Part shown: positions 9,854 through 17,907 of the stretch, one piece after another
How the letters are laid out: every line of letters starts with the position of its first letter
Position numbering within the stretch: the stretch's first letter is position 1
DNA from: Chryseobacterium mulctrae
GTDB taxonomy: Bacteria; Bacteroidota; Bacteroidia; Flavobacteriales; Weeksellaceae
Length of the DNA stretch: 64,000 nt
Direction: 5' to 3'
Assembly: GCF_006175945.1 (NCBI RefSeq)
Contig: NZ_VAJL01000001.1
Location: 1,922,001 to 1,986,000, forward strand
Notes under the pieces: generated by a model
The model's database searches: none
What the model was told of the DNA's origin: nothing
What the model saw: the letters and a program-made list of their open reading frames with translations, nothing else
Made by a program: the position numbers and the translations under genes

Positions 9854-10082
9854 TTTAATGTCATCCGTTAGTATAATTTTAATACTAAATAATCTATGTT
9901 ATTGAACGATTAAAAGAAATTAAGAAAGCTTAATTTATCTTCAAATATAATTCTCACCCCATTATGCATTTTAAATTTTGTCTTTCTGAAATAAATTACG
10001 TAGTCAAACAGCTTTGTTTATCTTCCAGTATTAAAATTCTCATTAAAAGTTTTACAAATAATTATTAAGTATCATAAGAAAA

Positions 10083-10110
10083 ACAAAAAACCACTGCAAA
10101 AGCAATGATT
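10083..10110 (-). terminator. Intrinsic terminator of the small secreted protein gene
   Basis: On the minus strand a 9-bp stem with G-U wobbles and a UUUU loop is followed by six T. Confidence 0.7.
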
Positions 10111-10135
10111 TCATTATTCATATTAGAAATTCTTT

Positions 10136-10606
10136 TTAAAAAGAAACTTCATTTACCTCTTTTCCGCGCTGAAAATTCATCATTTTCTGGTTTCCTTTAT
10201 ATGCAATGCTTACCAGGTTTATTTGCTTAGGAAACGCACTCAAAAGTAATGTGTTTTTTATTTTTAAAGTATTAATATCAGAAATACCTCCGGCTTCAAA
10301 ATACACCCAAACCGTTTCTCCGCTTACCTGACTTCCCGTGAAGGTTAAGGCTTGAGGAGAGCCATTTACAAATACATCAAAATTATTATTTACATATTTT
10401 TTTACTTCAGCTTCAAATCCTGCAGTATTTCTGTTGATTTTAATCGCATCAGAAATATGGCTTGTATTTACTTTCATCGTAAACTTTAGCGTTTTGCTAC
10501 CATCAACATAATCTGCTTTTGTCATGGACGAGAAAAAGTCTGCCACAGAAAAACTCATCAGTATAATCAATGTAAAAATACCCGATATATATAAAATTTT
10601 TTTCAT
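10136..10606 (-). CDS. Small secreted protein, DUF6702-like
   Basis: 156 residues with an N-terminal hydrophobic signal segment (about 4-22). The order of strands recalls DUF6702, a periplasmic or secreted family of Bacteroidota: a short TKADYVDGSKTLKFTMKV strand, then FEAEVKKYVNNNFDVFVNG, a WVYFEAGG strand, a KNTLLLSAFPKQINLV strand and a final MMNFQRGKE. That family often lies beside peptidase genes, but no such partner is present here. No catalytic residues are evident. It is the last gene of a minus-strand run that starts with an AmgK-like kinase, separated from its upstream neighbour by 57 bases. Function unknown. Confidence 0.7.
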   Translation of the reverse strand: MKKILYISGIFTLIILMSFSVADFFSSMTKADYVDGSKTLKFTMKVNTSHISDAIKINRNTAGFEAEVKKYVNNNFDVFVNGSPQALTFTGSQVSGETVWVYFEAGGISDINTLKIKNTLLLSAFPKQINLVSIAYKGNQKMMNFQRGKEVNEVSF

Positions 10607-10663
10607 CTCAATTTATAGATTTACAGCATATTGCTAAATATATTTGGTCAAATTTGATGCCAA

Positions 10664-11416
10664 TTAAAAGTTAACGTTCACAGAGTACTTGTCATAAAAA
10701 GCCTTAATGTGAGCTATTGCTTCGTCTGCGCTATCTACCACACGGTAAAGATCAAGATCACCATCAGAGATCATTCCTTCTTTTAGTAATGTTTCTTTAA
10801 ACCATTCCAGCAAACCGCCCCAAAACTCAGATCCTACCAAAACAATTGGAAAACGTCCTATTTTATTGGTTTGAATAAGAGTCATTGCCTCAGTAAGTTC
10901 GTCTAATGTACCAAATCCTCCCGGCATAACAATAAATCCTTGAGAGTATTTTACAAACATCACTTTTCTTACAAAGAAATAATCAAAATTCAGCGAATAC
11001 AGTTTGTTAATATACGGATTAAAATGTTGTTCGAAAGGAAGGTCGATATTTAGCCCGATTGATTTTCCTTCTGCATTGAAAGCTCCTTTGTTTCCGGCTT
11101 CCATAATTCCGGGACCACCTCCTGTAATTACACCGAAACCTATTTTGGTGATTTTTTCAGCAATTTCAACAGCCATTTGGTAATATTTACTTTCAGGTTT
11201 CAATCTTGCAGACCCGAAAATAGAAACGCAAGGTCCTATTCTTGCCATTTTTTCGTAGCCATCTACAAACTCTGCCATTACTTTGAAAACCATCCAGCTG
11301 TCTTTGGTAATGGTTTCGTCCCAGGTTTTTTCGCGTAAACTATTATGTAATTTAGTTTCGTTGATATCTAATTCTGTATTTTCTAAACTTTCGTCTCTTG
11401 TTCCTTCAGTTCTCAT
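10664..11416 (-). CDS. LOG family protein (TIGR00730-like Rossmann fold)
   Basis: 250 residues. It carries the two LOG signatures: GGGPGIMEA at 99-107 and PGGFGTLDE at 165-173, which in characterised members form the nucleotide-binding and catalytic site of a nucleoside 5'-monophosphate phosphoribohydrolase that releases the base. An N-terminal extension of about 60 residues precedes the Rossmann core, as in the longer LOG type. Whether this copy makes cytokinin-like bases or acts in nucleotide housekeeping cannot be told. It starts 5 bases after the MurU-like gene and is clearly co-transcribed with it. Confidence 0.9.
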   Translation of the reverse strand: MRTEGTRDESLENTELDINETKLHNSLREKTWDETITKDSWMVFKVMAEFVDGYEKMARIGPCVSIFGSARLKPESKYYQMAVEIAEKITKIGFGVITGGGPGIMEAGNKGAFNAEGKSIGLNIDLPFEQHFNPYINKLYSLNFDYFFVRKVMFVKYSQGFIVMPGGFGTLDELTEAMTLIQTNKIGRFPIVLVGSEFWGGLLEWFKETLLKEGMISDGDLDLYRVVDSADEAIAHIKAFYDKYSVNVNF

Positions 11417-11421
11417 TCAAA

Positions 11422-12135
11422 TTATTTAAAATATTTTTCTGCTTCAATTACAGACTCCGGTCTTCCTACGTCAACTAAAATGCTGTCGTGCACAAAACCG
11501 TGTATTTTTTCAGTCTGCATCAAATCCAGATACTCTTCCATCACAGAAAACTTTCCCTTTCTTTTTATTTTGTCAAAAATAACAGGATTAATGCAATGCA
11601 CCCCGCTAAAAGCCAAAGGTCTGAATCCCTTGTTGAATTCTGCAAGACGCTGTTCTCCTGTCTGTACATTAAGCCAGCCTCGTAAAACCAAGTCATCATT
11701 AAATAACAATTTTCTAGAACTCTCTCTGTCTGAAACCGCTAAGGTAGCAAAATCTTTAATTTCTTTGTGATAGCTTACAAAATCATCAATATTGATCTTG
11801 GTAAGGATATCGGCATTCATAATCAGGAAGTCTTCACTATGATTGAGGAATTCTTTAGCAAAAATCAAACCACCGCCTGTTTCCAGTAACTCATCAGACT
11901 CATCGGAAATTTCAATCTTACAACCAAAATTATCATTTTTCTTTAAAAACGTAACGATTTGATCCCCAAAATGATGGATATTGATCACAAAGTCAGTAAT
12001 CCCGAAACTTTTGAGATATTTTATATTTCTTTCTAAAAGCGGAACGCCATTCACTTTAGCCAAAGCTTTAGGATGATGATCCGTAAAAGGTTTCAATCGG
12101 GTGCCTTTTCCTGCTGCAAAAATTAATGCCTTCAT
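11422..12135 (-). CDS. Sugar-1-phosphate nucleotidyltransferase, MurU-like
   Basis: 237 residues, the size of MurU-type enzymes. The N-terminus has the nucleotidyltransferase loop AAGKGTRLKPFTDHHPKAL (G-x-G-T-R-x(4)-T-x(3)-P-K) that binds the NTP. The metal and sugar site is seen in LIMNADIL, and ETGGGL is the substrate loop of the family. In Pseudomonas MurU turns MurNAc-1-phosphate into UDP-MurNAc, bypassing MurA/MurB. The AmgK-like kinase gene two genes upstream makes that role likely here, though substrate choice cannot be proved from sequence. Confidence 0.85.
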   Translation of the reverse strand: MKALIFAAGKGTRLKPFTDHHPKALAKVNGVPLLERNIKYLKSFGITDFVINIHHFGDQIVTFLKKNDNFGCKIEISDESDELLETGGGLIFAKEFLNHSEDFLIMNADILTKINIDDFVSYHKEIKDFATLAVSDRESSRKLLFNDDLVLRGWLNVQTGEQRLAEFNKGFRPLAFSGVHCINPVIFDKIKRKGKFSVMEEYLDLMQTEKIHGFVHDSILVDVGRPESVIEAEKYFK

Positions 12136-12232
12136 AATTATGGGTAATAAATAATTGGTAATAAGTAATTTAAAAACATGTAAATAAATAATAATAGCGA
12201 AAACTAATATATTACTTATTGCACATCACCCA

Positions 12233-12643
12233 TTACTTATGATTAAGTTGGTGTTGCTCGTCGTGGTGAAGACTTATTTCTACTTTATCACCATATTTTT
12301 CTTCAATAAAATGAGCAATTTTAATGGCCGAATAAACCGATCTGTGTTGTCCTCCGGTACATCCGAAATTGATTTGCAGGTTTTCAAAACCTCTTCCTAA
12401 ATAATTATCAATGTTAATTGAAACTAAGTTTTTAATTAATTCTAAAAACTGAGGCATCTCTGTTTTTGTTTCTAAATATTCCTGAACTCCAATATCGTTT
12501 CCGGTCTGGATTTTATATTCTTCTACTCTTCCCGGATTTAAAATTCCTCGGCAATCGAATGTAAAACCACCTCCGTTTCCAGAGTCGTCTTTAGGGATTC
12601 CTCCTTTTTTATATGAAAAACTGTGAATGTCTATGTGTAGCAT
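12233..12643 (-). CDS. Stand-alone RapZ C-terminal domain protein
   Basis: 136 residues. It matches only the C-terminal half of RapZ (YvcJ/UPF0042): [11 protein letters not shown] at the start, [11 protein letters not shown], and the diagnostic [11 protein letters not shown] at 94-104. The N-terminal P-loop ATPase half of RapZ is absent, and no second frame supplies it nearby. In E. coli this half binds glucosamine-6-phosphate and RNA. Between an AmgK-like kinase and a MurU-like enzyme it may sense or process an amino-sugar phosphate of wall recycling. That is inference from context. Confidence 0.88.
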   Translation of the reverse strand: MLHIDIHSFSYKKGGIPKDDSGNGGGFTFDCRGILNPGRVEEYKIQTGNDIGVQEYLETKTEMPQFLELIKNLVSINIDNYLGRGFENLQINFGCTGGQHRSVYSAIKIAHFIEEKYGDKVEISLHHDEQHQLNHK

Positions 12644-12659
12644 GTTTTATTATTTATAA

Positions 12660-12780
12660 TTGATTGTTGATAAATGATAATTGATTATTCGTTTTTAAAT
12701 TCTCTTTGTTATTCCGTAGGAATCTAAGCGAAGTTAATTCTATTCAAGAGTTGAGATTTCTACGGAATGACAAACCTTGA
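12660..12780. repeat. Intergenic inverted repeat (ATTCCGTAG family)
   Basis: ATTCCGTAGGAATCT (12711-12725) has its inverted counterpart AGATTTCTACGGAAT further right in the same gap, enclosing about 40 bases. It looks like a dispersed flavobacterial repeat in the 164-base gap between the kinase and RapZ-domain genes. Confidence 0.55.
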
Positions 12781-12807
12781 GTTTAATCAACCTTAATCCT
12801 TAATGGT

Positions 12808-13830
12808 TTAATTTACCTTTAATATTTCTAATATTTTAAATTTGACTTTTTCAGAACTCAGCTGTTCAATTACTTTTTTCAGCTCTGGGTAATTTTTCAT
12901 CTCATCCCAACCTTCTGAAAATTCTGTAATATTTTGAATGCCTTTATCGAGGCTTGCAATGAAATGTTGCTTTCTCTGAATCAGTCCACGGAAACCGTAT
13001 GCTCCCAAAACCTGTAAAAACCTCATCATCTGAATCGGTTTTACCGATTTTTTTAGTTGAGACTGAATTTCTTTATCTTCAAACTGTTGAATGTAAAAAT
13101 TAAGCATTTTGTTTTTGAAATTCTCAGGAAAATTGGCTTTAGCCTGAAACAAAAATGAAATGACATCATACATTAAAGGACCTTTCATTGCAGACTGATA
13201 ATCAATAAAAGAAACTTTATTTTCATTATTGACCATTATATTTCTTGCCTGAAAATCCCGAATCATTATACCTTTCGGCTCAAGGTTTTGTATCAGATTG
13301 ATGATTTCTTTAAATTCTTTCAGTAGAGATGATTTGTGATATTCTAATTCTAAAACATCAGCAACGAAATTTTTAAAGTAATACAAATCATGCATTACCG
13401 GAAGCTCGTCATAACTTTCGTATTCAAAAGTTTTTTGGAAATCTATTTTTCCGTTTGTTTTTTCCTGAAGTTCAAAAAGCTCTTTAAGAGTTTGCTTTAC
13501 CAAAGTCTTTACATTTTCAGACAAACCTTCTTCTGCAATGATTTCTGAAAAAGTTTTTTCTCCTAAAAATTCCTGAATATATAATTTCCGGTCTTCTGAA
13601 ACAGAGAATATTTTCGGTGTGTTTAGATTCAGTTCAGAAAACAGTTCTGAGAAATACAGGAAACTTTCATTTTCGGCAATATTCTCATTATAAGTAATGA
13701 TGTATTTCCCGATTTGATTTTGAGCCAAAAAATTGACCCTTGCAGAACCGCTTTGAGCTAACGTAAGAAATTGAGTTGATTTTTCGCCAAAATGGTTTTC
13801 AAAAAATCTTTTTGCGTTTTCAGAAGTCAT
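12808..13830 (-). CDS. AmgK-like aminoglycoside phosphotransferase-fold sugar kinase
   Basis: 340 residues of the APH/choline kinase fold. The catalytic loop is RDFQARN (191-197, giving Asp192 and Asn197) with an Arg where most APH enzymes have His. The metal-binding FIDYQSAMKGP lies at 208-218 (Asp210), followed by YDVISFL. The IDxQxAxxGPxxYD segment is characteristic of AmgK, the anomeric N-acetylmuramate/N-acetylglucosamine kinase of the wall-recycling bypass. With the MurU-like gene it would feed UDP-MurNAc. It is divergent from xrtF and heads the minus-strand cluster. Confidence 0.83.
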   Translation of the reverse strand: MTSENAKRFFENHFGEKSTQFLTLAQSGSARVNFLAQNQIGKYIITYNENIAENESFLYFSELFSELNLNTPKIFSVSEDRKLYIQEFLGEKTFSEIIAEEGLSENVKTLVKQTLKELFELQEKTNGKIDFQKTFEYESYDELPVMHDLYYFKNFVADVLELEYHKSSLLKEFKEIINLIQNLEPKGIMIRDFQARNIMVNNENKVSFIDYQSAMKGPLMYDVISFLFQAKANFPENFKNKMLNFYIQQFEDKEIQSQLKKSVKPIQMMRFLQVLGAYGFRGLIQRKQHFIASLDKGIQNITEFSEGWDEMKNYPELKKVIEQLSSEKVKFKILEILKVN

Positions 13831-13840
13831 AATATGGTAA

Positions 13841-13848
13841 CAAATATA
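13841..13848 (-). promoter_or_regulatory. -7 box of the AmgK-like gene (TATATTTG)
   Basis: Exact TAnnTTTG on the minus strand, ten bases before the ATG; the leader would be about 6 bases. The xrtF box lies 20 bases away on the other strand. Confidence 0.6.
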
Positions 13849-13868
13849 CTAATTTACGTGCTAATTGC

Positions 13869-13876
13869 TATCTTTG
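13869..13876 (+). promoter_or_regulatory. xrtF -7 box, 4 bases before the start codon
   Basis: TATCTTTG followed by CAGC and then ATG; same geometry as dnaB, predicting a leaderless mRNA. Confidence 0.6.
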
Positions 13877-13880
13877 CAGC

Positions 13881-14411
13881 ATGTTAAAAGACTTTAAGCC
13901 TGTTTTGGGTATTTTGCTACGCTTTATCATCATTTATTTGGTGCTGCTTTTTGCGTATCAGTTTTATCTTACCAGTTTTAAAGCACAAGGTCTTGATCCT
14001 TATTCGCGAATAATTGCCGATCATGTGATGTTTATTCAGAATAAAATGAATTTCCCGACCCATCTTTTTGATGATGTTCCCAATGAACAGGTTGGCTATA
14101 TTGTAAAAAACCAATATGTAACAAGAATGGTTGAAGGTTGTAATGCTGTCTCGGTAATCATTCTTTTTATGTCTTTTATTTTTGCATTTTATAAGGGAAT
14201 TAAAACTTTCGTGTTCGTTGCAGCCAGTATCATAGCACTATACGTCATGAATGTTCTACGAATTGTCGGACTGAATATTGTAACCAGTGATCACCCGCAA
14301 TACAGCAAAATGTCACATGATTATCTATTTCCGGCCGTTATTTACGGAAGTGTGGTTTTGCTTTGGTTAGTTTGGATTAAATTTTTTGCTTTGAAAAATG
14401 AAAATTCTTAA
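13881..14411 (+). CDS. xrtF: Exosortase family protein XrtF
   Basis: 176 residues with about five membrane helices. The three exosortase catalytic positions are present: Cys in VEGCNAVSV, Arg in NVLRIVGLN and His in SHDYLFPAVIY. Exosortases are membrane transpeptidases that cut a C-terminal sorting signal and couple the protein to the envelope; XrtF is the short Bacteroidota type. The next gene overlaps it by 14 bases, so the two are translated as a pair. No substrate with a recognisable XrtF signal is apparent in this window. Confidence 0.9.
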   Translation: MLKDFKPVLGILLRFIIIYLVLLFAYQFYLTSFKAQGLDPYSRIIADHVMFIQNKMNFPTHLFDDVPNEQVGYIVKNQYVTRMVEGCNAVSVIILFMSFIFAFYKGIKTFVFVAASIIALYVMNVLRIVGLNIVTSDHPQYSKMSHDYLFPAVIYGSVVLLWLVWIKFFALKNENS

Positions 14412-14838
14412 TTGGTTTCTGGTTATCGTTGGAGTTTTCGGACTAGTTGGAGTGAGAATGCTGGAAGACCAGATTTTCTACGATCCTTTTTTGAATTTTT
14501 TCCATGAAGGCAATAAAGATATTCCTTTTCCTGAATTTGAATGGGGAAAACTGATTATCAGTCATATTTTCAGGTTTGTTTTAAACCTATTTTTTTCATG
14601 TGTTATCATTCATTTTTTATTTAAAAATAAGGAATGGACAGTTCAAGGAGCGGTCTTAATTTCGATTATTTTCGTGATTACGTTTCCGATCTATCTGTTT
14701 TGTATTTCAGACAGGTTTGATATTGGTTATCTTTTCTCTTTTTATATGAGGAGGTTTGTGATACAGCCTTTGATTCTACTTTTGATTGTTCCTTTGTTTT
14801 ATTACAGAAAGCAAATGATGTTGAGGAATTCAAATTAA
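14398..14838 (+). CDS. Exosortase F system-associated membrane protein
   Basis: 146 residues with a hydrophobic N-terminus, about four membrane segments and a conserved soluble stretch (RMLEDQIFYDPFLNFFH). It matches the small protein that accompanies XrtF in flavobacteria (TIGR04127-type). Its ATG lies inside the end of xrtF (14-base overlap), indicating translational coupling. Its biochemical role is unknown; the pairing suggests it helps the exosortase or its substrate in the membrane. Confidence 0.85.
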   Translation: MKILNWFLVIVGVFGLVGVRMLEDQIFYDPFLNFFHEGNKDIPFPEFEWGKLIISHIFRFVLNLFFSCVIIHFLFKNKEWTVQGAVLISIIFVITFPIYLFCISDRFDIGYLFSFYMRRFVIQPLILLLIVPLFYYRKQMMLRNSN

Positions 14839-14866
14839 TTTAAAAGAAATCTTAAATATTAAGATA

Positions 14867-14935
14867 GCGCTCCTACGGAGCGCCTCGCTGTGATGATATT
14901 AATTTTTGCTACACAGATATCACTCCTACGGAGTG
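14867..14935. repeat. Two REP-like palindromes with CTCCTACGGAG core
   Basis: GCGCTCCTACGGAGCGC at 14867-14883 and CACTCCTACGGAGTG at 14921-14935 share the core and a preceding GATA. They may also help terminate the xrtF transcript. Confidence 0.75.
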
Positions 14936-15074
14936 TTTTTGTGAAAATTATATAAATGATTTTGTATAGATTCAATGAATTATACAGCAACTATTCCTGA
15001 CTACATTACCGTAAACACAATTTTTTTATACATAGTTAAGACAAACTGGTTTTGAAAACCTGTTAGGTTTGCGT

Positions 15075-15172
15075 TTTTATAGCCCCGATCGCAGCGGTTA
15101 CCCCGCAACAAGAGATGGAAATGCGGTTGTGTGAGGAGTATGAGCGTAGAGCGGGAAACAGCTTCTAAAAAA
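15075..15172. repeat. G/C-rich AGCCCCGAT...GAGCGGGAA dispersed element
   Basis: A block much richer in G+C than its surroundings begins TTTTTATAGCCCCGATCG and ends AGCGGGAAACAGCTTC plus an A run, so its ends can pair. This pattern recalls an uncharacterised dispersed noncoding element of flavobacterial genomes. It ends next to the CDF transporter stop codon. Confidence 0.55.
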
Positions 15173-15173
15173 A

Positions 15174-16169
15174 CTAATCGACAGTATGTTTTTCGACTCT
15201 TGTTACATTTTCTGCCGTCCATTCTACTCTTTTTACAAATGGTTGTTTTCGTACAGGGCAATCCATGATCTGACAAAGTGGGCAAGAAATGGTCTTGCAA
15301 TCATCCATATGGAAATTGAATTCTACGGTACGTTTGGTGTTTTTGGCTAAAAGAAGTATCACCTGCTCCATTTGATTATGCGCTTCGCGAAGGCTGTAAT
15401 AATATGGCAAAGTGATGTGCGCATCGATGTGAAGTGACGAACCAAACTGCTGGATTTTCATGTTGTGAATGTCAATCCATTCTATTTTTCTGTTTTTTTC
15501 GAGAAGATCAATAATGTTGTTTAGAAGTTCGGGATCTTGCTCGTCCATAATCCCACGAAGCGATTTTCTAACAATTTTGTAGCCTACGAAAATAATGTAG
15601 AAACCGAATATTAAGGCAACAACAGAGTCAATCCAATAGATTTTGGTGAAATACACGATAATTAAACTGATCACCACCCCCAATGTGGTAATCGTATCTG
15701 ACTGAAGATGTTTTCCTGATGATATGAGAACCAAAGAGTTTTCTCGTTCCCCTTTTTTAACTGAAATATATCCTAAAATATAATTGATAATGGCGGTTGC
15801 TGCAATAATGGCAATTCCCCAATCTAATTCGCTAAGCGTTTTTCCGGTCACCAAACTGTGGATCCCTTCATAGATAATCATTACTCCTGCAATGGCAATC
15901 AATGCTCCTTCAATTCCGGAGGTGACAAATTCTACTTTTCCGTGTCCGTAAGGATGGTCTTCGTCTTTTGGTTTTGATGCCAAATGCAAAGAATATAATC
16001 CCATAAAAGCACTGATAACATTAACAATACTTTCCATAGCATCAGAAAATACAGCATCGGAATCTGTGAGTTTCCACGCGATGATTTTTCCGATGAATAA
16101 AATGACTCCGAAAACGGCAATGATTTTCTGGAAGCCTATTTTGTCTTTATTGATATTTTTTGTTGCCAT
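15174..16169 (-). CDS. Cation diffusion facilitator (CDF) family metal transporter
   Basis: 331 residues with six predicted membrane helices. The transport-site pattern of CDF proteins is visible: SDAMES in helix 2, and the histidine-rich HPYGHGKVEF after it. The cytoplasmic C-terminal domain has the DIHNMKIQQFGSSLHIDAHI metal-binding fold. The tail is unusual in having four Cys within about 15 residues (CKTISCPLCQIMDC) followed by a basic stretch. It likely exports Zn, Fe or a related divalent ion by proton exchange; metal choice cannot be read reliably. A single gene downstream of asd, separated by a terminator. Confidence 0.9.
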   Translation of the reverse strand: MATKNINKDKIGFQKIIAVFGVILFIGKIIAWKLTDSDAVFSDAMESIVNVISAFMGLYSLHLASKPKDEDHPYGHGKVEFVTSGIEGALIAIAGVMIIYEGIHSLVTGKTLSELDWGIAIIAATAIINYILGYISVKKGERENSLVLISSGKHLQSDTITTLGVVISLIIVYFTKIYWIDSVVALIFGFYIIFVGYKIVRKSLRGIMDEQDPELLNNIIDLLEKNRKIEWIDIHNMKIQQFGSSLHIDAHITLPYYYSLREAHNQMEQVILLLAKNTKRTVEFNFHMDDCKTISCPLCQIMDCPVRKQPFVKRVEWTAENVTRVEKHTVD

Positions 16170-16320
16170 TTTTCTTTAATAGTTTGAAATTTAAATAAAT
16201 ATCAAAATTTTCAATGCTTTTTTGATAGGATTTTATCCTATCCTTTGTTAAATCGTCCTTTCAGAACTTGTTTAGCCATCAACTGACAACTAATTACTAT
16301 CAACCAAAAATTATTTGATA

Positions 16321-16352
16321 AAAAAAAGAATCTCTTTTGGAGACTCTTTTCT
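16321..16352 (-). terminator. asd terminator
   Basis: On the minus strand AAAGAGTCTC pairs with GAGATTCTTT (one wobble) and a T run follows. Confidence 0.8.
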
Positions 16353-16363
16353 TTTTTGTTAGT

Positions 16364-17356
16364 TTATACTAAGTTGTTTGCTACCAAGTATTCTGCAATT
16401 TGTACTGCGTTGGTTGCAGCGCCTTTTCGCAGATTGTCTGCTACAATCCAGAGGTTTAGTGTTTTCGGTTGCGAGAGATCTCTTCTGATTCTTCCGACGA
16501 AAACTTCGTCTTTGCCTTCTGAATAGAACGGCATAGGATATTCGTTATTTTTTACGTTATCCATTACGACAACTCCCGGAGTTTCAGATAAGATTTTTCT
16601 TACCTCATCCAATTCAAATTCGTTTTCAAATTCGATGTTTACACTTTCAGAATGACCTCCCTGAACGGGAACTCTTACCGCTGTTGCTGTTAAATTGAAT
16701 GTATCGTCACCTAAAATTTTCTTAGGCTCTTTCATTAATTTAATTTCTTCTTTAGTATAATCATCATCCGAAAATACATCACAATGCGGTAATGCATTTT
16801 TGAAGATCTGATAAGGATAAACTTTAGCAACAGAATCATCTCCGCTAATTTCTCCGTTCAACTGATCTACAGCAGCTTTTCCGGTTCCAGTTACAGACTG
16901 ATAGGTAGAAACAATGACTCTTTTTAAGTCGTATTTTTTATTCAACGGACCTAAAACCATTACCAACTGAATGGTAGAACAGTTTGGGTTGGCAATGATC
17001 TTGTCTTCTTTTGTTAAAACATCAGCATTGATCTCCGGAACAACTAATTTTTTAGTTGGATCCATTCTCCAAGCTGAAGAATTATCGATTACGGTAATTC
17101 CTGCTTCAGCAAATTTGGGAGCGTATTCTAAAGAAGTATCGCCTCCTGCAGAGAAAATTGCAATATCAGGTTTGGCAGCTATAGCGTCGTCGATGCTTAC
17201 GATAGTATAATCTACCTGTTTATACTTCACCTGTTTACCAATAGATCTTTCCGAAGCTACCGGAATTAATTCTGTTACAGGGAAATTTCTCTCTTCGAGA
17301 ACTTTAAGCATCACTTGTCCAACCATTCCTGTTGAACCTACTACAGCTACTTTCAT
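16364..17356 (-). CDS. asd: Aspartate-semialdehyde dehydrogenase
   Basis: 330 residues, the usual length. It reduces aspartyl phosphate to the semialdehyde with NADPH, the branch point for lysine/diaminopimelate, threonine and methionine. The N-terminal NADP loop VVGSTGMVGQVML is followed by the catalytic Cys126 in NPNCSTIQL and the HSESVNIEF region with the active-site His. The C-terminal NLRKGAATNAVQIAE helix is typical. It follows the small membrane protein gene on the same strand after 30 bases, and is closed by a terminator. Confidence 0.96.
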   Translation of the reverse strand: MKVAVVGSTGMVGQVMLKVLEERNFPVTELIPVASERSIGKQVKYKQVDYTIVSIDDAIAAKPDIAIFSAGGDTSLEYAPKFAEAGITVIDNSSAWRMDPTKKLVVPEINADVLTKEDKIIANPNCSTIQLVMVLGPLNKKYDLKRVIVSTYQSVTGTGKAAVDQLNGEISGDDSVAKVYPYQIFKNALPHCDVFSDDDYTKEEIKLMKEPKKILGDDTFNLTATAVRVPVQGGHSESVNIEFENEFELDEVRKILSETPGVVVMDNVKNNEYPMPFYSEGKDEVFVGRIRRDLSQPKTLNLWIVADNLRKGAATNAVQIAEYLVANNLV

Positions 17357-17386
17357 TGTTGTTTAAAAAAAATTAAGTTAATATAA

Positions 17387-17818
17387 TTAAGCTCCAAAGA
17401 CTCTTGTCCATGGAAATGCAAAAGCAAATAAACCTACTGCAATTAATCCCATGATTACAATTCCTAAAGAAATGGTATCATTAGATTTTACTTTTTTGTT
17501 GATGATGGTCATCAAAACTGCAGCAATTAACATAGAAAATGGATGTTCTACATACTGAAATCTAAGATCCGCATTTTTCATAACAGCTCCCATATCCAAT
17601 CCTTTAGTAAAGTTCATGATCAGCATAACGATCCCGATCGTAAACTGAACGTGGAAGAAGATCATAGTAAATAAAGTAACTTTCTTCAGTAACTTGTTTA
17701 CTTTCCCGCTATATCCGAACATTACGGTTAATAAAGCGACGATGAATAGTGCTGTTAATCCAAGTTCCAAATAGGCAAATCCTTTATGGGCACTCAGTAA
17801 AATTTTGTAAAAATCCAT
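17387..17818 (-). CDS. Four-helix membrane protein with conserved His positions
   Basis: 143 residues from the ATG at 17818; the frame is open further upstream but that part overlaps the neighbour's terminator and promoter. There are four hydrophobic helices. The motifs SAHKG (N-terminus), FFHVQFTIG (helix 2), YVEHPFSML (start of helix 3) and FPWTRVFG (C-terminus) recur in a Bacteroidota family that looks like a small cytochrome-b-type fold, so heme binding by the His residues is possible but unproven. It has its own promoter and may be co-transcribed with asd. Confidence 0.72.
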   Translation of the reverse strand: MDFYKILLSAHKGFAYLELGLTALFIVALLTVMFGYSGKVNKLLKKVTLFTMIFFHVQFTIGIVMLIMNFTKGLDMGAVMKNADLRFQYVEHPFSMLIAAVLMTIINKKVKSNDTISLGIVIMGLIAVGLFAFAFPWTRVFGA

Positions 17819-17847
17819 ACTTCTATTTTTTCTATTTTTAAAGTATA

Positions 17848-17855
17848 CAAATATA
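17848..17855 (-). promoter_or_regulatory. -7 box of the four-helix protein gene (TATATTTG)
   Basis: Exact TAnnTTTG on the minus strand, 29 bases before the ATG. It overlaps the T tract of the preceding TonB gene terminator. Confidence 0.55.
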
Positions 17856-17882
17856 AAAAAATCCCAGCGATAAAGCTGGGAT
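17855..17882 (-). terminator. Terminator of the TonB receptor gene
   Basis: ATCCCAGC pairs with GCTGGGAT around a 6-base loop, followed by a T run on the minus strand. Confidence 0.85.
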
Positions 17883-17907
17883 TTGATATGTAATAAAAAT
17901 GAATTTA

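Larger units (their letters stand above)
9787..10135. other. 349-base convergent intergenic region
   Basis: It holds one terminator on each strand (9815-9853 and 10083-10110). The A/T-rich sequence between them shows no credible coding frame, repeat or RNA. Confidence 0.6.
14839..15173. other. 335-base convergent intergenic region rich in repeats
   Basis: Contains two CTCCTACGGAG palindromes, an AACCTGTTAGGTT-type motif near 15058 and a G/C-rich element at 15075-15172. No coding frame is convincing. Confidence 0.7.

Noticed and set aside
15001..15300. A 99-codon minus-strand frame over the G/C-rich element
   Set aside because: It overlaps the end of the CDF gene in another frame and its composition follows the repeat element, not coding sequence.
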